Part shown: in pieces, positions 7,916-13,543 of the stretch
Layout: each line of letters opens with the position of its first letter
How positions within the stretch are numbered: position 1 is the first letter of the stretch
From: a virus
Strand: one strand, 5' to 3'
IMG/VR virus record: IMGVR_UViG_3300025896_000217
Location: 1-21,326 of that record
Length of the DNA: 21,326 nt
Notes under the pieces: model-generated
What the model was told of the DNA's origin: nothing
Databases searched by the model: none
Seen by the model: the letters and a program-made list of their open reading frames with translations, nothing else
Translations under genes and position numbers: made by a program

Positions 7916-8447
7916 AAGGTACTTTCTTCAAAATCACATACATGGAGTCAACTGCGCGCGGCAGTCGCAATATCTCATTTTGCGGTAAATCTAGGTGTTG
8001 ACCGTAAGCACTGAGGCGCATCTCCAAATGCGTCATCTCAAATTTGCTGCCCTTCCAGCCCAAGTACCAAGCCCATTCGCAGTAGTACACCCAAGATTTT
8101 TCATTAAATGCTCTGACGTGTGTCGGGTCTTGCCATGCGCCATGGCTCAAGTCGTAAGGCACATGAATATGCATCTCGCCGCCCATCTCCAGCAAATCTC
8201 GGCAGTTGGTCATGGCCGTCACCAGATCGGGCAAATGCTCAAGCACGTCAAACGCCATGATCTTGGAAAAGCAAAATGGCTTAATAGTCACCATCCCAAG
8301 TGGTGACTTCACCACCTCACCTAGTGACAATTTGCAAATATCCACCACCCAATCGGCACCAACATCTGCGCGAATGTCAGCATTCACGCAATCAGGTTTG
8401 TAGTCCTTGCCGGAGCCTAAGTTAAGTATCAAACCACTGTTTTGCAT
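7890..8447 (-). CDS. SAM-dependent class I methyltransferase
   Basis: This 185-aa protein should transfer a methyl group from S-adenosylmethionine. Motif I is LILNLGSGKDYKPDCVNADI at residues 5-24, with the second strand acidic residue in NADIRADVG. The motif IV region is IMAFDVLEHLPDLVTAM at about 63-79, with the DVLEHL pattern common to type 11 small-molecule and sugar methyltransferases. GGEMHIHVPYDLSHGAWQDP near 92-111 follows. There is no DNA-methylase DPPY or catalytic Cys motif, so DNA is an unlikely substrate. It lies between a glycosyltransferase and the portal module and overlaps its neighbours by 26 bases at each end. A role in modifying a glycan made by the adjacent glycosyltransferase is a reasonable inference. 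Confidence 0.8.
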   Translation of the reverse strand: MQNSGLILNLGSGKDYKPDCVNADIRADVGADWVVDICKLSLGEVVKSPLGMVTIKPFCFSKIMAFDVLEHLPDLVTAMTNCRDLLEMGGEMHIHVPYDLSHGAWQDPTHVRAFNEKSWVYYCEWAWYLGWKGSKFEMTHLEMRLSAYGQHLDLPQNEILRLPRAVDSMYVILKKVPYEDTRVAT

Positions 8448-9120
8448 ATTCTGGCCTGTTTTGTAATATCCACGGTATGGCAGCTTTGGTCAGTGCGTCA
8501 CCGTTCATGCCCACCGTCTGGCTGCCAATGTGATGCACATATGACCGGCTCAGGTAATGGTGAAAGCCAGCGGCACGCAAATCCTCACAGTGGACATCAT
8601 CTGAGTACCAGTTCAGCGGTGGAAATACAGCCGCACTCCACGCATCGGCACCAATCCATGCAAAGATAGGGGATGGGCATTCCATCGGCACAATTGCGTC
8701 TTCATAGGGGTATTTGAAGTAGTGCAGCCGCTGATTAAAGGGGTTAGAGCGAATATTCTGCACCGGCCTGGCGGCATCGCACCGCGCTGAAACCCAGCCC
8801 ACAGGCTCACCGGTTTCGGCTTTCAGCTGCTTGACATCCTCCATCAGCAGCCGGTAGCTCGTTGGTGTCAGCACGATATCGTCATTCGCGCAGATCACCG
8901 ACTCAAACCCATCGGCAAAGGCACGGTCAATGATCTCGTTGTAGTCAAGACCGAAATTGTGCGGCGCACCAAAGACCTTTAGGTCAGCGTCAAAGCCGCC
9001 AATGATGGACTCTGGCCCTCGCAAATAGACAGGCACTTCGGGACAGTACTCGGCAATGCTTGTGAGCATCACCCGCAAACCTTTGCCGTGTACTGTTGAA
9101 ATGCATATCGGTGAAATCAT
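8422..9120 (-). CDS. GT-A-like glycosyltransferase
   Basis: This 232-aa protein begins MISPICISTVHGKGLRVMLTSIAEY, the first strand and helix of a GT-A nucleotide-diphospho-sugar fold. The segment NEIIDRAFADGFESVICANDDIVLTP (residues about 61-86) carries the donor and metal site (N79-D80-D81). Near 170-190, LNWYSDDVHCEDLRAAGFHHY resembles the acceptor-base region. There is no signal or membrane segment. It overlaps the downstream methyltransferase gene by 26 bases and the upstream 133-aa gene by 4 bases. Together with the methyltransferase it looks like a two-gene glycan-modification unit. The substrate and acceptor cannot be deduced. Confidence 0.75.
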   Translation of the reverse strand: MISPICISTVHGKGLRVMLTSIAEYCPEVPVYLRGPESIIGGFDADLKVFGAPHNFGLDYNEIIDRAFADGFESVICANDDIVLTPTSYRLLMEDVKQLKAETGEPVGWVSARCDAARPVQNIRSNPFNQRLHYFKYPYEDAIVPMECPSPIFAWIGADAWSAAVFPPLNWYSDDVHCEDLRAAGFHHYLSRSYVHHIGSQTVGMNGDALTKAAIPWILQNRPEYAKQWFDT

Positions 9121-9518
9121 TCTGGGTACGGGTAAAGTAAACCAGTTCTGCTTGCAAATGGTGATTGACCTTTGCCAATCCTAGACTTTGCCCAAGATTC
9201 TGCTTTGCTGTAAATATCCTCTGTTGGCTTACCATCAGATAACAGCAACCCCAACTCTTGTTTTGTCAGCGTTGGAACGATTAAAGGATATTCGCCAATA
9301 TTTGACTCTGATGATATTTCTGTAGAAAAGCCACCATCTTTCTGATTCAGCTTTCCAAAATATCCAGAGCCTTTAGGCGTTGCGCTGGCATTGCGCAAAC
9401 CATATGGCGCGAGTCCTTGACTTGCTGAATAGTTTTTTAAACCGACATTTCTGCCCATGTCTTGGCTCTGAGACAGACCCAAGGTGTTTATCAAATAATT
9501 CAGCAAGTCTGGATTCAT
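9117..9518 (-). CDS. Conserved phage protein, 'PTLTKQELGLLLSDGK' type
   Basis: This 133-aa protein has a Gly/Asn-rich N-terminus and then a core: KGSGYFGKLNQKDGGFSTE, then EYPLIVPTLTKQELGLLLSD, then SKAESWAKSRIGKGQSPFAS. The same core (GTGxFG...DGxxSTE, IPxLVPTLTxxE, KAxxxAxxRxxxGxSPFA) recurs in many phages, either as a small protein or as a segment of large internal virion proteins. Its biochemical role is unknown to me. The start shares a base with the stop of the upstream 55-aa gene, and the 3' end overlaps the glycosyltransferase start by 4 bases. It is probably an injected or minor virion protein. Confidence 0.65.
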   Translation of the reverse strand: MNPDLLNYLINTLGLSQSQDMGRNVGLKNYSASQGLAPYGLRNASATPKGSGYFGKLNQKDGGFSTEISSESNIGEYPLIVPTLTKQELGLLLSDGKPTEDIYSKAESWAKSRIGKGQSPFASRTGLLYPYPE

Positions 9519-9685
9519 TATTTAGCCTTCGGCTTCTTCATTTTGGCGGTCTTGGCCGCCAGCTTAAAGTCGGCGGCAGACGGCGCTGCCTTAGAGCCAA
9601 CCTTGTTCATCTTCTCGCCGCTGCCGGCAGCGATACGCTTTTGCTTGGCGTTGATGTTGGCGTACAAGCCAGGCTTAGTCGCCAT
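9518..9685 (-). CDS. Small basic protein 'MATKPGLYANINAKQKRI' type
   Basis: The coding part is 55 aa, MATKPGLYANINAKQKRIAAG followed by SGEKMNKVGSKAAPSAADFK and a Lys/Ala tail. The same opening (KPGLYANIxAKxKRIxAGSGEKMxKxGxKGAPT) is a recurrent tiny basic phage protein of unknown function. I chose the ATG at 9685 over a longer in-frame start at 9805, because the longer N-terminus is an out-of-frame copy of the Gly-rich end of the neighbouring gene and does not look like protein. It overlaps the end of the Cys-rich gene by 11 bases. A GGTGG sequence upstream can serve as the ribosome site. Confidence 0.7.
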   Translation of the reverse strand: MATKPGLYANINAKQKRIAAGSGEKMNKVGSKAAPSAADFKLAAKTAKMKKPKAK

Positions 9686-10211
9686 TGCCGCCACCGATTT
9701 TGATGGTGAGGAGTGAATCAACTCCAGAATCTGACGTTTCCGCATCCATTCCCCCATTCTCACCGTCACCACCGCCGCCGCCACCACCCTTGTTCGGGCC
9801 GCCAACTACCCAAGCGTCACAGGTGCGCGTACCGGCGCACTTGAAGTCGAATATCTCGCAGTAGCCCAAGTCGGCCAGCTTAATCGTTCCCCATGGATCA
9901 GCCTCGCGGCCAATGCCGTCAGCAATGCACTGCTTGACCTTGTCGGACACATTAAAAGCCGCGCAGTTCCCGCAACGGCTCTGCTTGGCATCATCTACTG
10001 ACACGTCCCACTGGTCAGCCTTCTTGCTCCAAAAAGCATCATTAGGCAGCGCGGGATTCTCAGGGCCGTAACCCGCGCTGGTAATAGCCTTGGCGCGGTT
10101 CTTTAGGTTGAGCGTCACGTCCTGCGTTGGAGTAGGGCAGCTGGCGCTGGTGTCCTGGTAGCCAGGCTTTTGATCCATGGCCTGCGCCATGGTGCGTTGC
10201 ATAGTAGCCAT
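9675..10211 (-). CDS. Cys-rich conserved phage protein with poly-Gly linker
   Basis: This 178-aa protein has seven cysteines, six of them clustered: C80-x2-C83, C95, C118, C125 and C131, within CGNCAAFNV...GYCEIFDFKCAGTRTCDAWV. The arrangement is conserved in environmental phages and is faintly like the Cys spacing and aromatic pattern of high-potential iron-sulfur proteins, so a metal or Fe-S site is possible. Residues 142-153 are a poly-Gly linker (GGGGGGGDGENGG), followed by an acidic tail (residues 154-178). The start shares one base with the upstream stop. The function is unknown; the metal-site idea is inference. Confidence 0.7.
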   Translation of the reverse strand: MATMQRTMAQAMDQKPGYQDTSASCPTPTQDVTLNLKNRAKAITSAGYGPENPALPNDAFWSKKADQWDVSVDDAKQSRCGNCAAFNVSDKVKQCIADGIGREADPWGTIKLADLGYCEIFDFKCAGTRTCDAWVVGGPNKGGGGGGGDGENGGMDAETSDSGVDSLLTIKIGGGNGD

Positions 10212-10399
10212 TACATCTTCCCCTTGGCGTTCTTGGCGGTGCGCTGACCGCGCATGGGCATCTTGGCTTCGGACATTGCAATGGCGATGGCCTGCTTGGG
10301 ATTCTTCACAACCTTGCCGCCAGCACCAGAGTGCAGCTTGCCGGTCTTGAATTCATGCATCACCTTGCCCATCTTCTTCTCCGCTTTGGTCATCTTCAT
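10211..10399 (-). CDS. Small basic protein, DUF6496-like
   Basis: This 62-aa protein reads MKMTKAEKKMGKVMHEFKTG, then KLHSGAGGKVVKNPKQAIAIAMSEA, then a basic tail. The core KVMxEFKxGKLHSGxxGxVVKNxKQAIAIAxSEA is the DUF6496 pattern, found in many phages and some bacteria. Its function is not established. A clear AAAGGGG ribosome site lies 8 bases upstream. It is the first gene downstream of the large terminase, 28 bases away. With the DUF6321-like and 'MATKPGLYANI' proteins it makes a set of three tiny Lys-rich proteins in 2.8 kb. Confidence 0.75.
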   Translation of the reverse strand: MKMTKAEKKMGKVMHEFKTGKLHSGAGGKVVKNPKQAIAIAMSEAKMPMRGQRTAKNAKGKM

Positions 10400-10427
10400 A
10401 ATTTACCCCTTTAAACAATTACGTCAA

Positions 10428-11897
10428 TTATGCAACCCTAGACAGGTTTCTTTTCAACGGCTGTCCCCACTTGGTGCTGGCTTTGCTCCCCATCATGCCG
10501 ATTACAGCGTCACTCGCAAACGTCAAACAGAATGCATCAGCCTTGTCAGGTGAGGCCAAACCCCGCTTCTTGATCTCGTCCTTGCTCTCGATCTGAATCT
10601 TGCCGTTAGACGTAAACATATAACGCACGGTCGCCAACTCGGCCACCAGCAGCTCATCCTTGGGAAGCCGACAGTCCCGCTGCTCCAGCCACGCCTTAGC
10701 CTTGTACCAAAGCTCGGCCTTCAGATTCCGGTAAGTCCCGCCCATGGCTGGACTCTCGCTGACGTTGATCCCGCGAGCAGGCAGCCCCAACTCTTTCAGC
10801 CGATCCACGACTCCGGCACCAAGCCCAATGCTGTCCACCAGTATCTCTTCGGGTCTGTCGCTTGGCGGCAGCGCCTCAAACTCAACCACCACCGCGCCGG
10901 TCAGCTGCATCAAATCCAAATTCTTCCATGTCTTAATCGGCTCAATCACCGCATTCCCCCGCCGCTTGCACAGCGCCGAACGGTCAGAGCCAAACCTTGC
11001 AACGTCCAAGCCCCAGACCAGCGGCGCGTAAGGACTCGCCACCACGTCCCGATTCATCGCCAAGTCCAAAAGCTCCATGGGAATAACCGTATCCTCATCA
11101 CTCCTCGGAAATTCACCCAGCACGCGAATCCGATAAGCGTTACTCTCCTCGCCGTACCGCGCCTTCATCTCCTCAATGTAAGCCTCACTCACCCTCGGCG
11201 AGTCGGCGCAGGACACCTTCATCGTCACCCAATCCCCCGCCAGACGGTTGTGGGTATCGTAGAAAAACCCGCTACTCCTGACCGGATTGCCAAGTAACAG
11301 CGTGACGGCGTTGTGGCCGGACATACTTCCGCTGGCCGCCTCAAACACCTTCTCCGGTATACCGCTGGCCTCGTCCCCCACCAGCATCACATGGTCGCTG
11401 TGTACACCTTGCAAGGCTTCAGGCTGCTCGGCCCTCGATGTCCTGGCTGAGATAAACGCCTCCTCGTTGGCATCCTTCACCTCAATGCGATCCTGCTTCA
11501 CCTCCAACATATCAGCCAGCATCGGCGGCAGCACCTTCACCCACCGCTTGACCTCCGCAAACAGCGCGTCATACAGCTGGCTGCTCGTTGGTGCCGTCAC
11601 CACCACCTTCACCGGAAAGCGCAGCAGTAGATACCAGATCATCGCCCAGGCTGACGCGGTGGACTTCCCAACGCCATGGCCTGATCTGACAGAGATACGC
11701 CGGTTGCCCTTGGCAATGTGATTCAAGAATTCCACTTGCCACGGGTCAGGCTCAGTGTTCAGTACCTCGCGGACAAACAGCACAGGGTTATTCTTGTATA
11801 GCTTGACGAATTCGACAAATGGATTGTTTGCCAGCAAATCATTATTTTTTTTGGCTGGACGCGGTTTCGTAGCAGTGGGGGGTAGGGGGTCGGTCAT
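10428..11897 (-). CDS. terL: Terminase large subunit
   Basis: This 489-aa packaging motor ATPase and nuclease pumps phage DNA into the procapsid through the portal. Walker A is SGHGVGKST (72-80), Walker B is VMLVGDEAS (170-178, catalytic E176), and the coupling motif is LLLGNP (200-205). The RNase-H-like nuclease carries D298 (GLDVARFG), D355 (ILVDSIGLG) and D451/D454 (SPDKADAF). Both halves are intact and the length is normal. The N-terminal 20 residues are Pro/Lys-rich. No Shine-Dalgarno sequence is visible before the ATG. The sequence there is G-rich on the plus strand. It lies downstream of the small terminase, but 318 bases of non-coding sequence separate the two, which is unusual for this pair. 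Confidence 0.93.
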   Translation of the reverse strand: MTDPLPPTATKPRPAKKNNDLLANNPFVEFVKLYKNNPVLFVREVLNTEPDPWQVEFLNHIAKGNRRISVRSGHGVGKSTASAWAMIWYLLLRFPVKVVVTAPTSSQLYDALFAEVKRWVKVLPPMLADMLEVKQDRIEVKDANEEAFISARTSRAEQPEALQGVHSDHVMLVGDEASGIPEKVFEAASGSMSGHNAVTLLLGNPVRSSGFFYDTHNRLAGDWVTMKVSCADSPRVSEAYIEEMKARYGEESNAYRIRVLGEFPRSDEDTVIPMELLDLAMNRDVVASPYAPLVWGLDVARFGSDRSALCKRRGNAVIEPIKTWKNLDLMQLTGAVVVEFEALPPSDRPEEILVDSIGLGAGVVDRLKELGLPARGINVSESPAMGGTYRNLKAELWYKAKAWLEQRDCRLPKDELLVAELATVRYMFTSNGKIQIESKDEIKKRGLASPDKADAFCLTFASDAVIGMMGSKASTKWGQPLKRNLSRVA

Positions 11898-12215
11898 GTT
11901 CGGTGGGCTATGGGATTTGGTAGGTGTTCGGTTGCATCTTCAGCCGCCCCCGCCGAAATTGCTCGAGGGGGGGGTCATCGCCGCCCACGGCCAGCGGCAC
12001 GCTCCAGCGCCAGCAGCGGCCACTTTACCGTTAAAAGTTATCCACAATCCACTATTCATGCAAGTCATTGATATATATGCTTTCTTACAGAATGCTGACA
12101 TATTCCATTTAACACGATGTCCATTATGTTAAGTCAATTGTGGATAACTGACCAGTATTTGCTCAACAAACAGGCAGAGTTGCGTTATCCACAGGGCAAT
12201 GTGTTCAATCATGGC
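11898..12215. other. Non-coding region between terminase genes
   Basis: This 318-base gap has no credible ORF. Bases 11,898-12,025 are G+C-rich with an 8-G run at 11,967-11,974 facing a 5-C run at 11,947-11,951. Bases 12,031-12,140 are A+T-rich, including an ATATATAT-like stretch near 12,070-12,080. It contains three of the four DnaA boxes, a TTAACA-N12-TGTTAA dyad (12,109-12,132) and a candidate minus-strand promoter. Confidence 0.7.
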
Positions 12216-12243
12216 TTAATCGTACCTCTCGCCTGTGGATAAC
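12036..12243. other. Candidate replication origin: four perfect DnaA boxes
   Basis: Four copies of the consensus DnaA box TTATCCACA lie at 12,038-12,046 (+), 12,139-12,147 (-), 12,185-12,193 (+) and 12,234-12,242 (-). They alternate in orientation. Boxes 1 and 2 share a 13-base inverted match (AGTTATCCACAAT). Boxes 3 and 4 share a 12-base inverted match (GTTATCCACAGG). Between boxes 1 and 2 is an A+T-rich stretch suited to unwinding. Box 4 lies inside the 3' end of the small terminase gene. DnaA boxes of this exact sequence are the bacterial initiator's high-affinity sites, so host DnaA binding is likely; origin activity is inferred. Confidence 0.6.
12109..12137 (-). promoter_or_regulatory. 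Candidate promoter for terL and late genes
   Basis: On the minus strand TTGACT (12,137-12,132) is followed after 17 bases by TGTTAA (12,114-12,109), a weak -10. The -35 abuts DnaA box 2. The 8-mer TTGACTTA recurs in the promoter region near 19,700. It would give a leader of about 200 bases before the terminase start. Confidence 0.3.
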
Positions 12244-12647
12244 TCGTCAACCACTTCAACATGGCGCAGTGCGGCCATGCGTAAGTCTTGGATGTTTATG
12301 TTGATCGAGGCTGCTTTTTGTAAGCCGTAAGTCTTCTGATCCCACCTTTCGGCCAGCCACTGCCTGGTTCGGATGCGCTGGACATCGCGCTGCGGATGCT
12401 CCACGTCCATGTCGTCCGCAATGGTCATTGTCTCCACCGCCAACTTATCGGCGGCTATCGCGCGCGCACGCGCAATTATAGAGGGATCGGTATCTTCGAT
12501 CCATTGCTCTAGCGCCCTGCGCCCAATGCCGAGTTCGTAGCAGATCGTTGTCTGTGACTTGCCTGCCTCAAACATGGACACGATCATGTCGTGAGGCAAT
12601 TCCTCAAGCAGAGTCATGTCCTGTCTGAATTTCGGTCTTCCTGCCAC
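12216..12647 (-). CDS. Terminase small subunit
   Basis: This 143-aa protein should recognise phage DNA and start packaging with the large terminase. Residues 10-55 form a helix-turn-helix: MIVSMFEAGKSQTTICYELG then GIGRRALEQWIEDTDP. Residues 88-112 (RDVQRIRTRQWLAERWDQKTYG) give the 'R...RxWLAxRxxPxxYG' oligomerisation segment seen in Sf6-like small terminases. The start is a GTG at 12,647 (MAGRPKF) behind GAGGAGG. The last 27 bases overlap DnaA box 4. Length and position upstream of terL support the call. Confidence 0.8.
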   Translation of the reverse strand: MAGRPKFRQDMTLLEELPHDMIVSMFEAGKSQTTICYELGIGRRALEQWIEDTDPSIIARARAIAADKLAVETMTIADDMDVEHPQRDVQRIRTRQWLAERWDQKTYGLQKAASININIQDLRMAALRHVEVVDELSTGERYD

Positions 12648-12649
12648 GC

Positions 12650-12718
12650 TCAGACCCTCCTCAGAGCCGTTTTAATCCGCTGGACGATGTCCAGTACCCA
12701 TTGCTTAATTCGCTGCAT
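12650..12718 (-). CDS. Possible 22-aa amphipathic peptide
   Basis: An ATG at 12,718 opens a 22-codon frame encoding MQRIKQWVLDIVQRIKTALR plus RV. It has a good ribosome site (AGGAAGG, 7 bases before the ATG), overlaps the end of the 240-codon gene by 14 bases and ends 2 bases before the small-terminase GTG. Hydrophobic and basic residues alternate as in an amphipathic helix with net charge about +4. It could be a translation-coupling leader for the terminase or a membrane-active peptide. It is short enough to be chance. Confidence 0.35.
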   Translation of the reverse strand: MQRIKQWVLDIVQRIKTALRRV

Positions 12719-13388
12719 TCTTGAGCCTTCCTGCGAGTTTGGTGTCGAATTTCTTTTCCATGACTTCATTGTCATCGAATTTCAAGTCGTTTTCAAAGTC
12801 ATCAAATCCTGTTGCACCGCCCAGCTTGAAGTCTGCTGTTGGTTTGAATGCTGTGACTTTGGCTGTTGGGAATAGTTCTTTGATCTTGATGACCTGTTGC
12901 ATACGCTCATCGGCCATCAATGCCTCAATCTCTTCCATTGCCCAGATATTCTGATTGCTGATGTCTTGACGCTCCCGCTGGATAGCCACGGCCTCGTTGA
13001 CCGTTCTGACAATCACCATGACCTGGCCGTTTTGCATCTCCCACTCAATCCTCGGGATGCTGTCGCTGGCCGGTGATATACCTTGATCGGCTGCCCACTG
13101 ATCCAGCACGCCATACGCTCTGATCATTCCCGCCAGGCTTGAATCGAATTTCGCCTGATCCTTTGCCGTGACTGCTTGCTGCAATCTGGCGTTCTGAATC
13201 CAGAATTTCTCTCTAAGTTGACTGTCTACTAAAGTAATCAGTCGATTTTCTCCCCATTTCCTGTCGCTGACTGCCTTTACTGACTCCAACTCCACCAGTT
13301 TGGATTGAACGTAAATCGTCCAAGGGTCTGCTTGTGGGCTTGGACTCGTTGCTGGTGGATGCTGTCTGCTCTTTTGCTTTGTTGCCAT
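12705..13388 (-). CDS. Hypothetical protein upstream of terminase genes
   Basis: This protein is 227 aa from the ATG at 13,388 (MATKQKSRQHPPATSPSPQA). An in-frame ATG at 13,427 would give 240 aa, but the later start has GGAA 7 bases upstream and a more natural N-terminus. After a Pro/Ser-rich N-terminus the protein is helical (WGENRLITLVDSQLREKFWI; AIQRERQDISNQNIWAMEEI). It ends in an acidic and basic stretch (FDDFENDLKFDDNEVMEKKF). I recognise no domain. It is the first gene downstream of the SOS-box control region and the first of the packaging and head transcription unit. A packaging or regulatory role is possible from position only. Confidence 0.7.
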   Translation of the reverse strand: MATKQKSRQHPPATSPSPQADPWTIYVQSKLVELESVKAVSDRKWGENRLITLVDSQLREKFWIQNARLQQAVTAKDQAKFDSSLAGMIRAYGVLDQWAADQGISPASDSIPRIEWEMQNGQVMVIVRTVNEAVAIQRERQDISNQNIWAMEEIEALMADERMQQVIKIKELFPTAKVTAFKPTADFKLGGATGFDDFENDLKFDDNEVMEKKFDTKLAGRLKNAAN

Positions 13389-13428
13389 TTTGATTTCCAT
13401 TCTCTTACGACATGACATTACGGACAAC

Positions 13429-13517
13429 GATAAGCGACAAACCTCCGAGTCTTAGACTCTCGGTTTGTCTTGTCGCTATCGGGACAGACAAAGCGCGACA
13501 AAGTCGCTATTTGTCGC
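13429..13517. promoter_or_regulatory. Cluster of inverted repeats in control region
   Basis: The heptamer GCGACAA/TTGTCGC occurs four times in alternating orientation (13,434-13,440, 13,470-13,476, 13,495-13,501, 13,511-13,517). The first pair flanks a long dyad: GACAAACC (13,436-13,443) with GGTTTGTC (13,462-13,469), enclosing GAGTC-TTA-GACTC. The second pair forms GCGACAAA-7-TTTGTCGC (13,495-13,517). Neither is followed by a T-run, so these are more likely protein-binding sites or 5'-leader structure than terminators. Confidence 0.6.
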
Positions 13518-13525
13518 TGTGCTTT

Positions 13526-13541
13526 CTGTATGTTCATACAG
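13526..13541. promoter_or_regulatory. LexA-type SOS box
   Basis: CTGTATGTTCATACAG fits CTGT-N8-ACAG with 7-base perfect arms. Read on the minus strand, TACTGTATGAACATACAGAA matches the E. coli recA operator as I remember it at 18 of 20 positions. It lies 2 bases past the primase-helicase stop and 138 bases upstream of the next gene, so it is placed to control the packaging and head operon. CTGT-N8-ACAG is the LexA site in gamma- and betaproteobacteria. Confidence 0.7.
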
Positions 13542-13543
13542 TA

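Noticed and set aside
6993-7988. 331-codon open frame on the plus strand
   Set aside because: It is antisense to the portal gene, His/Leu-rich with no motif or ribosome site, as expected for a shadow of a codon-biased gene.
9686-9805. N-terminal extension of the small basic protein to 95 aa
   Set aside because: The extra 40 residues are a frame-shifted reading of the Gly-rich end of the adjacent gene and lack protein-like composition.
13526-13541. Palindrome read as a terminator of the primase-helicase gene
   Set aside because: No T-run follows on the minus strand and the sequence fits a LexA site far better.
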